DNA of 64,000 nucleotides from Bacillota bacterium (GTDB lineage: Bacteria; Bacillota; Clostridia; Ch29): contig JABVCK010000029.1 of NCBI GenBank assembly GCA_013540605.1, positions 186,001-250,000 on the forward strand. The letters are read 5' to 3'. The notes under the pieces are model-generated. The model was not told the DNA's origin. It saw nothing but the letters and a program-made list of their open reading frames with translations, and did not search any database. The translations under genes were made by a program, and so were the position numbers. Every line of letters starts with the position of its first letter. Position 1 is the first letter of the stretch. Positions 34,825-43,677 of this stretch are shown here, one piece after another.

Positions 34825-36156
34825 TTGAACAGGAATATATTGGGAAAGTCTTATGATGAGTGGGTATTGGAATGCCCGATTATCAGGGATATAACAGAAC
34901 TTAATCCTGTGCTTTGGTTAAATCCCGGGAAGGCAAGCTGTGAAGAGGTTTTACCCGGACTGCCTTATTCCATAAAGGATATTGAAGAAGCGGAGGCACG
35001 GTGGAATAGGTTTGCGCCTTTGCTGGAGAGGCTTTTTCCTGAGACAGCGGAGAGCAGAGGCATAATTGAATCAAATATGATGAGTATTCCCAATACTAAG
35101 GCAATGATGGAGCAGCGGTATGGCGTCCCGATTAAGGGTAAACTTTTTTTGAAATGCGATAATTATCTTCCAGTGGCAGGCTCAATTAAGGCCAGAGGAG
35201 GAATATACGAGGTCCTGAAACATGCTGAGGAATTGGTGTTGAAGAGCGGCATGCTGGGCCTTGAGGACAATTACGCGGTGCTGGCGGAAGAGAGGTTTAG
35301 AGAGTTTTTCAGCAGGCATCACCTGGCGGTAGGTTCTACGGGCAACCTCGGGATGAGCATAGGAATAATGGGTTCAGCCCTTGGCTTCAGGGTTACTGTT
35401 CATATGTCGTCCGATGCAAAGGAGTGGAAAAAAGGCCTTCTGAGGTCAAGGGGAGTAGAGGTTATCGAATACGCAACCGATTACAGCAAAGCGGTCGAGG
35501 AGGGTAGAAAACAGTCGCTGCAGAATCCTATGAGTTATTTCATCGATGATGAGAACTCTATAGACCTGTTCATGGGATACAGCGCTGCGGCATTTCGATT
35601 GAAAGGGCAGCTTGAAGCAGCCGGAGTTGCCGTTGACAGACAAAATCCTCTATATGTATACCTGCCCTGCGGAGTCGGAGGCGCTCCGGGAGGTATCTGC
35701 TTTGGCCTCAAGAACGTGTTCGGAGATAGTGTGCGGTGTTTTTTCGTTGAGCCGACTCATTCCCCATGCATGCTTCTCGGGATGGTTACGGGTCTCCATG
35801 AAGGGGTGAGCGTCGGAGACTTCGGTATAGACAATGTCACCGAAGCCGATGGACTTGCCGTAGGCAGGCCTTCAGGGCTGGTGGGAAGGCTTCTGGGAAA
35901 ACTGATCGATGGAATTTATACCATTGACGATAATGAACTCTACAGGCTGCTAGTCATGGTGAAAGACGGGGAAGACGTCAAAGTGGAGCCATCGGCGGCT
36001 GCCGGATTGCCGGGACCGTTCAGGGTTTCGGATAAAATTCCAGATTCTTGCAGAAGTAACGTTACCCATCTGGCATGGGCAACAGGCGGGCTTTTTGTAC
36101 CCGGAGATATGTATGAAAGCTTTTATGAAAAGGGTAAGAAATTGTTGAATTTATGA
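34825..36156 (+). CDS. dsdA: D-serine dehydratase
   Basis: This 443-residue pyridoxal-phosphate enzyme starts at TTG with GAGGGGG upstream. The PLP lysine lies in VAGSIKARGGIYE (residues about 110-122), the phosphate-binding loop in GSTGNLGMSIG, and the C-terminal PLP ring contact region in HLAWATGGLFVP. The family converts D-serine to pyruvate and ammonia. The length is normal. It is a single gene followed at once by a terminator. Confidence 0.93.
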   Translation: MNRNILGKSYDEWVLECPIIRDITELNPVLWLNPGKASCEEVLPGLPYSIKDIEEAEARWNRFAPLLERLFPETAESRGIIESNMMSIPNTKAMMEQRYGVPIKGKLFLKCDNYLPVAGSIKARGGIYEVLKHAEELVLKSGMLGLEDNYAVLAEERFREFFSRHHLAVGSTGNLGMSIGIMGSALGFRVTVHMSSDAKEWKKGLLRSRGVEVIEYATDYSKAVEEGRKQSLQNPMSYFIDDENSIDLFMGYSAAAFRLKGQLEAAGVAVDRQNPLYVYLPCGVGGAPGGICFGLKNVFGDSVRCFFVEPTHSPCMLLGMVTGLHEGVSVGDFGIDNVTEADGLAVGRPSGLVGRLLGKLIDGIYTIDDNELYRLLVMVKDGEDVKVEPSAAAGLPGPFRVSDKIPDSCRSNVTHLAWATGGLFVPGDMYESFYEKGKKLLNL

Positions 36157-36187
36157 ATTCCGTAACTTATGTTACGGAATTTTTGTT
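36156..36187 (+). terminator. Terminator after dsdA
   Basis: AATTCCGTAAC and GTTACGGAATT form a perfect stem with a TTAT loop followed by TTTTGTTT. It starts at the last base of the dsdA stop codon. Confidence 0.85.
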
Positions 36188-36283
36188 TGCATAGCATTAT
36201 AATCAAATTGAACATAAATAATCAAAAGGGGACATTCCTTTGAAAAGGTGTGTCGCCTTATATTAAAAAGGGAGGAAATGAAA

Positions 36284-37039
36284 ATGGCAAAAAGGAAGAT
36301 TGTTCATATAAATGAAGAAAAATGCAATGGCTGCGGTCTTTGCATACCGAATTGCGCGGAAGGAGCACTTCAGATTGTTGACGGGAAGGCGAAACTCATA
36401 ACGGACAAATACTGTGACGGGCTCGGAGCGTGTCTCGGTCACTGCCCAATGGATGCCATAGAGATTATCGAAAGGGAAGCCGATGAATTCGATGAAAGAG
36501 CCGTGGAAGAACATCTGGAGAAAATGAACAGGGAAAGCAAAAGTCCTCCGAAACAGTCTGCCCATCACCATGGCGGCGGTTGCCCGGGAAGCAGGGTAAT
36601 GTCAATCAGGAACGAAAGCAAAACTGAAGGCTCTACAATAGAAACGGGAGACATTCAGCTTTCAATAAAACCCCAGCTGCGGCAGTGGCCGGTGCAGCTT
36701 AAGCTTGTACCATATAATGCACCGTATTTTGACGGTTCTCACCTGCTGGTTACGGCGGACTGCGTGCCATTCGCCTATGCCGACTACCATCTCAGCCTTC
36801 TGAAGGGAAAGAGTGTTGTGGTAGGATGCCCCAAGCTGGATGATGTGGAATACTACGCAGAGAAGCTTACAGACATTATAAAAAACAATGATATTAAAAG
36901 CGTAACCGTAGCATACATGGAGGTACCCTGCTGTTCCGGTATGGTTTGGGCAGTAAATAAAGCGGTGGAGGATTCGGGCAAAGCCGTTCCTGTAAAGCAG
37001 GTAGAAATCAAGATCGACGGAAGCAAGAGGGAGAAATAG
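36284..37039 (+). CDS. 4Fe-4S ferredoxin-domain protein
   Basis: The ATG at 36284 has GGGAGG 8 bases upstream; earlier in-frame ATGs at 36248 and 36278 do not. The 251-residue protein has a two-cluster ferredoxin domain (residues about 8-65; CNGCGLCIPNC, then CDGLGACLGHCP), a His/Gly linker (HHHGGGCPG) and a C-terminal domain with VTADCVPFAY, VVGCPKLDD and EVPCCSGM. It resembles proteins that accompany carbon monoxide or other redox enzymes, but a precise role is unknown. It precedes promoter D. Confidence 0.85.
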   Translation: MAKRKIVHINEEKCNGCGLCIPNCAEGALQIVDGKAKLITDKYCDGLGACLGHCPMDAIEIIEREADEFDERAVEEHLEKMNRESKSPPKQSAHHHGGGCPGSRVMSIRNESKTEGSTIETGDIQLSIKPQLRQWPVQLKLVPYNAPYFDGSHLLVTADCVPFAYADYHLSLLKGKSVVVGCPKLDDVEYYAEKLTDIIKNNDIKSVTVAYMEVPCCSGMVWAVNKAVEDSGKAVPVKQVEIKIDGSKREK

Positions 37040-37067
37040 ATGCGATAAATATTGTTTAAAATAGTTA

Positions 37068-37118
37068 TCGACATATGTTCAAAATAGAGTATAATAAAAT
37101 TAAAAAGAGCATATGCCA
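37068..37118 (+). promoter_or_regulatory. Promoter D with the CATATG-type two-part element
   Basis: TCGACA (37068-37073) and TATAAT (37090-37095) are 16 bases apart. The -35 box runs into GACATATGTTCA, and GAGCATATGCCA (37107-37118) lies 11 bases after the -10 box. This is the same layout as promoters A-C some 18-21 kb away, upstream of a second DUF5320-DUF134 pair. Confidence 0.68.
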
Positions 37119-37141
37119 GAAACCAAAAGGAGGTAATAACC

Positions 37142-37429
37142 ATGCCAGGAAGGGATGGAACGGGTCCAATGGGGCGTGGAGCAATGACAGGAAGAGGTCT
37201 TGGATTTTGTACTGGAATAAATGCTATTAGATATGGTGCCGGGCTAGGTCTTGGGTTAGGACTAGGTTTAGGATTTGGGTACAGGCGAGGTTTTAGGAGG
37301 AATTATATAGCAGGTCCAATTGTATCAAAATCACAAAAAGAACTGCTAGCAGAGCAAAAGGAACTTCTTCAAAGCAGACTTAACATTATAAGTAAGATGC
37401 TGGAGGGCCTGTCAGAGAATGATAAATAA
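37142..37429 (+). CDS. DUF5320 family protein (second copy)
   Basis: This 95-residue protein begins PGRDGTGPMGRGAMTGRGLG, has a run of Gly/Leu repeats (GLGLGLGLGFGYRRGFRR) and a C-terminal helix (QKELLAEQKELLQSRLNI) that may form a coiled coil. It is a paralogue of the protein at 16952. It is driven by promoter D with AGGAGG upstream of the ATG, and is followed by a DUF134 gene. Confidence 0.85.
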   Translation: MPGRDGTGPMGRGAMTGRGLGFCTGINAIRYGAGLGLGLGLGLGFGYRRGFRRNYIAGPIVSKSQKELLAEQKELLQSRLNIISKMLEGLSENDK

Positions 37430-37451
37430 CAGGGGTATACCCCTGTTATTT
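37424..37451 (+). terminator. Hairpin between DUF5320 and DUF134 genes
   Basis: AAATAACAGGGG and CCCCTGTTATTT form a perfect 12-base stem with a TATA loop. The DUF5320 stop codon lies inside the left arm. It probably limits read-through into the DUF134 gene. Confidence 0.7.
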
Positions 37452-37478
37452 ATGTTGCTAATGTGAGGTGAATTAATT

Positions 37479-37856
37479 GTGCCAAGACCAAGAAAATGGA
37501 GAAAAGTATGCCGTTTGCCAAAGAGTAACCTTTTTGGACCACTAAATTCCTCTAATCTGGATTGTGGAATAATAATGACTGTCGAAGAATATGAAACGAT
37601 ACGTCTGATTGACCTGGAAGGTTTAACGCAAGAAGAATGCGCTGATAGAATGGATGTTGCACGGACAACAGTACAGCGAATTTATAATGACGCACGTAAA
37701 AAGCTTGCTGAGGCTCTTGTTAACGGAAATGTACTGAAGATTGAAGGTGGAAATTACAAGCTTTGTGATGAAAGGGAACAAGTATATGGGTGTGGTAGAC
37801 GTCGCAGACATAGATTTGGACACAATAATACATTGGATGAGGACCGAGGTGAGTAG
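37479..37856 (+). CDS. DUF134 family DNA-binding protein (second copy)
   Basis: A GTG start with GTGAGGTG upstream gives the canonical family beginning [19 protein letters not shown]. The 125-residue protein has the helix-turn-helix region [19 protein letters not shown] and [20 protein letters not shown], then IEGGNYKL. The tail is short and basic ([13 protein letters not shown]), without the cysteine cluster of the copy at 17433. Two paralogues near promoters of one type suggest that they read related operators. Confidence 0.87.
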   Translation: MPRPRKWRKVCRLPKSNLFGPLNSSNLDCGIIMTVEEYETIRLIDLEGLTQEECADRMDVARTTVQRIYNDARKKLAEALVNGNVLKIEGGNYKLCDEREQVYGCGRRRRHRFGHNNTLDEDRGE

Positions 37857-37862
37857 AACAAT

Positions 37863-38405
37863 TCATTATTCTTCTAAATACAAATCTGAAATCCTTATTA
37901 TTGAATACGAGTTCAAATAAGTTTATAGGTGTTTGTTCATAGTCTATGCGGTTGTGCTTTCCATAGGATTGAAGCATAGCGGTTATGCTTAGCGAATTAA
38001 ACTTGCGGCAAAAGTCATTTTCCAGTTCAAAGGATTCAAGGTATCTTCTGATATAGATTATTCCTTTCAGGGACATGTCATCAAAAACCAAAGGATAATC
38101 TATGTCGCTTGATGTATCCTGGGCAGAGAAAATCACGTCATAGCTTGAAAAGAAATTTGGTATCGCTGTTGTAAAGGTTTCATTATAGATAGCATTTGGC
38201 ACTAATACACGCTTTGCCTCTATGGATTTGTATAAATTTTTTGTCTCTTCAACGTAGTTATTGGCGTACTCTATTGCCTCTTTATAAAGCATTTTAATAC
38301 TGGATGATTTCAAATGGCTAATGGCAGCCTCGGGAGTACCGTACTTCATTACCTTATTTATTTTTTGCCTGACTTTCTTCCGATAATTGTCATGATGTGG
38401 TAGAA
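37863..38405 (-). pseudogene. Fragment of a hypothetical protein, possibly DUF6179-like
   Basis: The minus strand has about 175 codons of plausible protein (SHLKSSSIKMLYKEAIEY, IPNFFSSYDVIFSAQDTSSD, IIYIRRYLESFELENDFC, LQSYGKHNRIDYEQTPINLF). It has no start near its 5' side and no stop after FRFVFRRI, where it runs into the antisense of the DUF134 gene. It looks truncated at both ends. I tentatively recall similar sequence in clostridial DUF6179 proteins but cannot confirm it. Confidence 0.4.
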
Positions 38406-38438
38406 TATAGAAAAATGCAGAGCCCAGGGGGATTAACA

Positions 38439-38960
38439 ATGCTTGAACGGCTAGCACCGGATGAATATGTTAAATCAATTTTCGACATTGACCTTGATGT
38501 ACTAAAGGAGAAAGGCATTAGAGGACTGATTATTGATGTGGATAATACCCTTGTCAGTTGGGAGACTAAAACCGCTGACAGACGCATACTTGACTGGTTT
38601 TTTGTGTTGGAAACCAAGGGTTTCAGGGCGTGTATCCTTTCAAACAACACTAAGGACAGGGTTGTCAAATTCACCGAACAGATAAGAATTCCGGCAGTAT
38701 ACAGGGCTGCTAAACCAAGGAAAAAAGCGTTTCTAAAGGCAATGCGGGCTATGGGGACCGGAGATAAAGAAACTGCGGTAATAGGCGATCAGATTTTCAC
38801 CGATGTATACGGGGGTAAAAGGCTGAAGCTTTATACCATATTGGTGATGCCGGTTGCTGAAAGGGAGTTTTTTACCACAAGGTTTGCCAGAAAAGTAGAA
38901 AGGAAGATAATAAAAAACCTGGTGAAAAGAGGGGATTTGCAGGAACCCCGGACCAGATAA
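38439..38960 (+). CDS. YqeG-family HAD phosphatase
   Basis: This 173-residue protein (ATG 38439; GGGGG upstream) has the HAD motif I GLIIDVDNTLVSWE, motif II ILSNNTKDRV, the Lys motif KPRKKAFLKAM and motif III AVIGDQIFTDVYGG. YqeG proteins are HAD class IIIA phosphatases, related to mitochondrial PGP phosphatases, so phosphatidylglycerophosphate dephosphorylation is possible. The pilus operon follows after about 150 bases. Confidence 0.88.
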   Translation: MLERLAPDEYVKSIFDIDLDVLKEKGIRGLIIDVDNTLVSWETKTADRRILDWFFVLETKGFRACILSNNTKDRVVKFTEQIRIPAVYRAAKPRKKAFLKAMRAMGTGDKETAVIGDQIFTDVYGGKRLKLYTILVMPVAEREFFTTRFARKVERKIIKNLVKRGDLQEPRTR

Positions 38961-39108
38961 GCCTCAAATTTCCATAGGAAACGAAAATAAACACCAGGAA
39001 TATTGAAGGAATTATGCTGATTTTATCGAATATTACATGGATATCAATAATATTATGTCAATCCTAATTTTCACAGTCCTTAAGCACATTTAACAAGGGG
39101 TAGTGCAT

Positions 39109-40797
39109 ATGTTCGGTAAAAACAGGAAAAAACTTGGGGATATACTGGTTGATGCAGGGAAGATCTCTAAGGAGCAGTTGGAGTATTCTCTGGACTTGCA
39201 GAAAAAACGTGGGGACAAGCTGGGGAAAATCCTTGTTGACGAGGGAATGTTATCCGAGGATGAGATAATAGAGGTCCTGGAATATCAACTCGGGATACCC
39301 CACGCGATGCTTGAAAAGTATTACATCGATCCCGAGATTGCCAGACTGATTCCTGAATCCCTTGCCCGCAGGTATAATGCCATTCCGATAAAAAAGTATA
39401 ACGGGATTCTCACCGTTGCTATGAGCGATCCAATGAACATATTTGCAATAGATGAACTGAAACTGGCAACGGGAATGAACATACAGCCTGCAATCGCCTC
39501 AGAGGACGATATACGCTCCGCAATAGAGTTCTATTACGGTAAGCAAACGGCAGAAAAAGCGGTGGAGGACTTTAAAAAAGAATTCAAAATAGATAGCAGC
39601 ATTGAGCTTGATAAGGAACTGCTGGACCAGGTGAACAACGCCCCGGTCGTGCGGCTGGTGAACTCGATTATAGAGCAGGCTGTAGTCAGCAGGGCCAGTG
39701 ATGTTCACATTGAACCCGGAGAGAATAGTCTGAGGATTAGATTCAGGATAGACGGAGAACTGCACGAGATGATGACTACTCCAATGAATACCCACGGAGC
39801 GGTGGTAGCCCGTATAAAGATTATGAGCAACCTGAACATTGCAGAGAGAAGGCTTCCGCAGGACGGCAGGGTGGAGATGGATGTAGCGGGAAAAAATCTG
39901 GATTTAAGGATATCCATTCTGCCTACGGTGTTTGGTGAAAAGGTGGTCATAAGGCTGCTTGACAGGGGCAGCTTTCTGATGACCAAGAAGCAGCTGGGTT
40001 TTACCGAGGGAAACATCAGCCTTTACGATAAATTGATTAAGGTTCCCTACGGGATTATTCTGGTTACCGGTCCTACCGGAAGCGGCAAGACGACAACCCT
40101 TTACACCGCTCTAAGGGAGCTTAATGATACGACAGTAAACATAATAACTTTGGAGGACCCGGTTGAGTACAGATTGGAAGGAATAAACCAGGTTCAGGTT
40201 AACCCCAAGGCGGGCCTTACTTTTGCAGGCGGGCTGCGCTCCATACTCAGGCAGGACCCTAATATTATCATGGTTGGTGAAATAAGGGATGAGGAAACTG
40301 CCAACCTGGCGGTCAGGGCGGCCATAACCGGCCATCTGGTATTGAGCACCATGCATACCAACGACGCTTCCAGTTCGGTTGTAAGGCTGATCGATATGGG
40401 AGTCGAACCCTACCTGGTAGCTTCCTCAGTAATGGGCGTGATTTCACAGCGGCTTGTGAGGAAGATTTGTCCCGAGTGCAGGAAAGGGTATAAGCCCGGT
40501 GCCGACGAGCTGAAACTGGTTGGTCTTGAGGAAGAAGACGGCTTAGTCCTGTACAAGGGGCAGGGATGCAGCGGGTGCAACGGTACCGGATACAGGGGAA
40601 GGACCGCAGTCCATGAGATAATGACCATTACCGGCAAACACAGGGATTTGATTAACCGCAGGGTCTCCTCGGACAAGCTCGCCCGGCTTTCCGAAGATCT
40701 TGGAATGAAGACATTGAGGGACAACTGTATTGAGCTAGTTAAGATGGGTATTACCACAGTCGAAGAGATGATGAAGGTGGTATACTTGCAGGAATAA
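39109..40797 (+). CDS. pilB: Type IV pilus assembly ATPase PilB
   Basis: This 562-residue secretion ATPase powers pilus extension. It has an N-terminal MshEN-type domain (residues about 1-145), a linker, and the ATPase core with Walker A TGPTGSGKTTTLYTAL near 325, an Asp box, Walker B SILRQDPNIIMVGEIRDEET and a His box (LSTMHTNDA). The four-Cys zinc motif CPEC...CSGCNGTGYRGR near 460-490 is characteristic of PilB/GspE. The ATG at 39109 is preferred over the GTG at 39103 by ribosome binding site spacing. It begins the pilus operon. Confidence 0.95.
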   Translation: MFGKNRKKLGDILVDAGKISKEQLEYSLDLQKKRGDKLGKILVDEGMLSEDEIIEVLEYQLGIPHAMLEKYYIDPEIARLIPESLARRYNAIPIKKYNGILTVAMSDPMNIFAIDELKLATGMNIQPAIASEDDIRSAIEFYYGKQTAEKAVEDFKKEFKIDSSIELDKELLDQVNNAPVVRLVNSIIEQAVVSRASDVHIEPGENSLRIRFRIDGELHEMMTTPMNTHGAVVARIKIMSNLNIAERRLPQDGRVEMDVAGKNLDLRISILPTVFGEKVVIRLLDRGSFLMTKKQLGFTEGNISLYDKLIKVPYGIILVTGPTGSGKTTTLYTALRELNDTTVNIITLEDPVEYRLEGINQVQVNPKAGLTFAGGLRSILRQDPNIIMVGEIRDEETANLAVRAAITGHLVLSTMHTNDASSSVVRLIDMGVEPYLVASSVMGVISQRLVRKICPECRKGYKPGADELKLVGLEEEDGLVLYKGQGCSGCNGTGYRGRTAVHEIMTITGKHRDLINRRVSSDKLARLSEDLGMKTLRDNCIELVKMGITTVEEMMKVVYLQE

Positions 40798-40812
40798 AGG
40801 AGATGGAGCTAT

Positions 40813-41868
40813 TTGGATATTGAGCAGCTGCTAAGCTATGCGGTGGAAAACAGTGCGTCCGACATACACATTACGGTTGGATTGCCGCCTACAGCAAGAA
40901 TAAATGGCGTACTTGTGCCGATCAGCCAGGAAAAACTCGACCCCGCTGATACCAGGAAGCTGGTTGAAGAGATAGTCGCCCGTGACCATATAGATGTGTT
41001 GGAAAGAAAAGGAGAGATTGACCTTTCCTACTCTGTGAAAGGGATTGGAAGGTTCAGGGTAAATGTGTACCGGCAGAGGGGAAGCTACAGCCTGGCTTTG
41101 AGGGTAGTATCGCTCTATATACCATCGATAGAGGAACTTAACCTGCCTCCGATAATAAAGGAACTGTCCCGGAAAACAAGGGGGCTCGTGTTGGTGACCG
41201 GACCAACCGGCAGCGGAAAGTCCACCACTCTGGCGGCAATGATAGACCTGATAAACAGCGAGAGGAACTGCCACATACTGACCCTGGAGGACCCTATAGA
41301 GTACCTTCACCGGCACAAGAGGAGCATAGTGAACCAGAGGGAAATCGGCTATGATTCGGAGAGTTTTGCCACCGGGTTAAGGTCAGCACTTCGTCAGGAT
41401 CCTGATGTTATACTTGTTGGGGAGATGAGAGACCTGGAAACTATATCGACGGCGATAACCGCTGCCGAGACCGGACATCTGGTACTATCGACCTTACATA
41501 CTATAGGCGCAGACAAGACAATAGACAGGATAATTGATGTGTTTCCGCCGTACCAGCAGCAGCAGATACGGGTGCAGCTGTCAACTGTGCTGCAGGGGGT
41601 TATCTCTCAGAATCTGATAAGCAGCAGGGACGGTAAAAAAAGAGTGCCTGCGGTGGAGGTAATGATAGCCACCCCTGCGATAAGAAATCTTATAAGGGAA
41701 GGCAAAACTCACCAGATAATCACTTCGATGCAGACGGGCGGCAAATACGGTATGCAGACAATGGACGCAGCCCTGGCGCTGCTTTATAAGGAGGGTTCAA
41801 TTAAGTATGAAAGCGCGCTGCTGTATTGTACCAGCGAGGAGGCGCTGTTGAGGTTTATAGGAAACTGA
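40813..41868 (+). CDS. pilT: Type IV pilus retraction ATPase PilT
   Basis: This 351-residue ATPase drives pilus retraction and twitching. It starts at TTG. A PAS-like N-terminal domain (SASDIHITVGLPPTARING) precedes Walker A TGPTGSGKSTTLAAMID, Walker B LRQDPDVILVGEMRDLET and the PilT signature ALRQDP. The His box LSTLHTIGA and C-terminal ALALLYKEGSI are present. There is no zinc motif, which separates it from PilB. The gene follows pilB after 15 bases. Confidence 0.95.
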   Translation: MDIEQLLSYAVENSASDIHITVGLPPTARINGVLVPISQEKLDPADTRKLVEEIVARDHIDVLERKGEIDLSYSVKGIGRFRVNVYRQRGSYSLALRVVSLYIPSIEELNLPPIIKELSRKTRGLVLVTGPTGSGKSTTLAAMIDLINSERNCHILTLEDPIEYLHRHKRSIVNQREIGYDSESFATGLRSALRQDPDVILVGEMRDLETISTAITAAETGHLVLSTLHTIGADKTIDRIIDVFPPYQQQQIRVQLSTVLQGVISQNLISSRDGKKRVPAVEVMIATPAIRNLIREGKTHQIITSMQTGGKYGMQTMDAALALLYKEGSIKYESALLYCTSEEALLRFIGN

Positions 41869-41891
41869 TAACGGATTTGCGGGGGATAAAT

Positions 41892-43106
41892 ATGCCTGTA
41901 TATCAGTATAGGGCAAAGAACCGGTTGGGGGAAGAAATCACAGGGACTTACGAATCGGCTGACAAAGCGGATGTTGTATATATGTTGAGAGGAAAGGATT
42001 ATTATCCCGTTTTAATAAAAGAGTTCAAGAAAAAACCCGGTTCGTTTTCACTGAAAAGCTTTTTCAACAGAATTACATACAAGGACCTTGCGGTATTCTG
42101 CAGGCAGTTCTCGACGGTGGTTAACGCTGGAGTGCCTATTCTGGCGAGTCTTGATATTCTAAGAAAGCAGACCGAAAACGCGAGGCTTAGGGAGACGTTG
42201 AATACCCTCTTTGAGGAGGTTCAGAAGGGAAAAAACCTGTCTCTTGTGATGGGCATGTATAAGGGAATTTTCCCGGAACTGCTGGTAAACATGGTGGAGA
42301 CCGGGGAAATCAGCGGTACCCTTGACAGGGTTATGGACAGGATGGCAACCCATTATGAAAAGGAATACAAGATCAACCAGAAGGTGAAAAACGCCCTCGT
42401 TTACCCGTCCCTAATCGCAGTTGTGGCGACTCTGGTGGTTATTTTCTTGGTAGCCGTTGTGCTGCCAACCTTTGCGTCGATGTTTGAACAGATGGGGGCT
42501 GTGCTCCCGTTATCGACCAGGGTTTTGATGAGAGTGAGCTATTTTATCCGAGACGGTTGGTTGATTTTGTTGATGGGACTAGTTGGGGCATTACTGGGTA
42601 TAAGAGCATATTCAAACACCGAAGGCGGCAGGGAGATTTTTGACGGCTTAAGGCTCAGGATGCCAATTATAGGCAATGTGAACAGGAAGGTCGCCACTGC
42701 CAGGTTTGCAAGGACGCTCGGGGCATTGATGTCCAGTGGCATATCCCTGCTGCAGGGGATAGAGGTAACAAAGAAAGTGGTTGGCAACGCTGTGGTACTT
42801 AAGGGCCTGGCTGAGGTTGAGGATGACATCAAGAGGGGCAAGGGTCTTGCCGAGCCGCTGAAGAAAATAGAAGCCTTTCCGCCAATGCTCACCCATATGG
42901 CCAAGATCGGAGAGGATACCGGGACCCTTGACTATATACTTGAGAAAACCGCCGACTTTTACGACGAAGAGGTGGAAAGCGCGGTCACCAGGATGACCAC
43001 GCTGCTCGAACCCGCTATTATCGTAGTGATGGCAGTGGTGGTTGCCTTTATAGTAATTTCGATAGTTATTCCTATGTTTGACATGATGACACGGATAAAT
43101 TTCTAG
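41892..43106 (+). CDS. pilC: Type IV pilus inner-membrane platform protein PilC
   Basis: The start ATG at 41892 (GGGGG upstream) gives 404 residues beginning PVYQYRAKNRLGEEITGTYE. Two GspF domains (residues about 75-195 and 275-395; FCRQFSTVVNAGVPILASL, FARTLGALMSSGISLLQGI) alternate with three membrane helices near 170, 220 and 375. PilC couples the ATPases to pilin assembly. It follows pilT in the usual order. Confidence 0.95.
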   Translation: MPVYQYRAKNRLGEEITGTYESADKADVVYMLRGKDYYPVLIKEFKKKPGSFSLKSFFNRITYKDLAVFCRQFSTVVNAGVPILASLDILRKQTENARLRETLNTLFEEVQKGKNLSLVMGMYKGIFPELLVNMVETGEISGTLDRVMDRMATHYEKEYKINQKVKNALVYPSLIAVVATLVVIFLVAVVLPTFASMFEQMGAVLPLSTRVLMRVSYFIRDGWLILLMGLVGALLGIRAYSNTEGGREIFDGLRLRMPIIGNVNRKVATARFARTLGALMSSGISLLQGIEVTKKVVGNAVVLKGLAEVEDDIKRGKGLAEPLKKIEAFPPMLTHMAKIGEDTGTLDYILEKTADFYDEEVESAVTRMTTLLEPAIIVVMAVVVAFIVISIVIPMFDMMTRINF

Positions 43107-43147
43107 ATAGAAGTTTAGGATTGATTGTGGAAAGGGGGTGAACGGGG

Positions 43148-43558
43148 ATGATACTGATGATAGCAAAGGCTATGAAGAGGGCAGGCAGGGATAAAAGGGG
43201 ATTTACCCTGGTTGAGTTGATGGCAGTTATGGCAGTACTGGCAATCATTGCAGCGATAGCTGTACCGAGGTTTACTGGAACAATTAATCAGGCTAAGATA
43301 AATGCTGATAAGTCATCGGCTCTTATAGTCGCTCGGGCAGCAGAACAAAAATGGATTGACGATGGAGAAGATTCTGCAGAAGATTATCTGGCAAGTGAAT
43401 TGGCCACTGCTAACTATTTGAGGGAAAAACCAAAGGTCCAGGCTAACAGCACATATACAAATTATAAGGCAGAGGTTAATAGCTCAGGTAAATGTACCGG
43501 AGTTTATTATTCAAATGATAATGGCACAAGCACAAGTTCAAGTAATCTGTTAGATTAA
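43148..43558 (+). CDS. Type IV major pilin-like protein
   Basis: This 136-residue prepilin has a short basic leader (MILMIAKAMKRAGRDKRG) cut before FTLVELMAVMAVLAIIAAIA by the prepilin peptidase. The N-terminal helix with Glu5 is intact. The rest is a small globular head ending in a Ser/Thr/Asn-rich tail. GGGGGTGA precedes the ATG. Its place between pilC and pilD, followed by a strong terminator, suggests it is the abundant pilin. Confidence 0.92.
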   Translation: MILMIAKAMKRAGRDKRGFTLVELMAVMAVLAIIAAIAVPRFTGTINQAKINADKSSALIVARAAEQKWIDDGEDSAEDYLASELATANYLREKPKVQANSTYTNYKAEVNSSGKCTGVYYSNDNGTSTSSSNLLD

Positions 43559-43574
43559 GTTAACTTGAATTGAT

Positions 43575-43613
43575 TTCACAGGGCAAATATTTGCCCTGTG
43601 AACCACATTTTTT
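43575..43613 (+). terminator. Terminator after the pilin gene
   Basis: TTCACAGGGCAAA and TTTGCCCTGTGAA form a perfect 13-base stem followed by CCACATTTTTTC. A second stem (CATGGGACA/TGTCCCATG, 43614-43644) follows directly. Partial termination here would make pilin transcripts exceed those of the downstream genes. Confidence 0.8.
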
Positions 43614-43677
43614 CATGGGACAAAGAATCATCCCCTGTCCCATGTGTAAAATTAACTGAGGAAGAAGAAAGGATACG

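Noticed and set aside
37720-37862. Extension of the minus-strand hypothetical frame into the DUF134 gene
   Set aside because: The DUF134 gene on the plus strand is clearly real; the extension is only absence of stops in its antisense.
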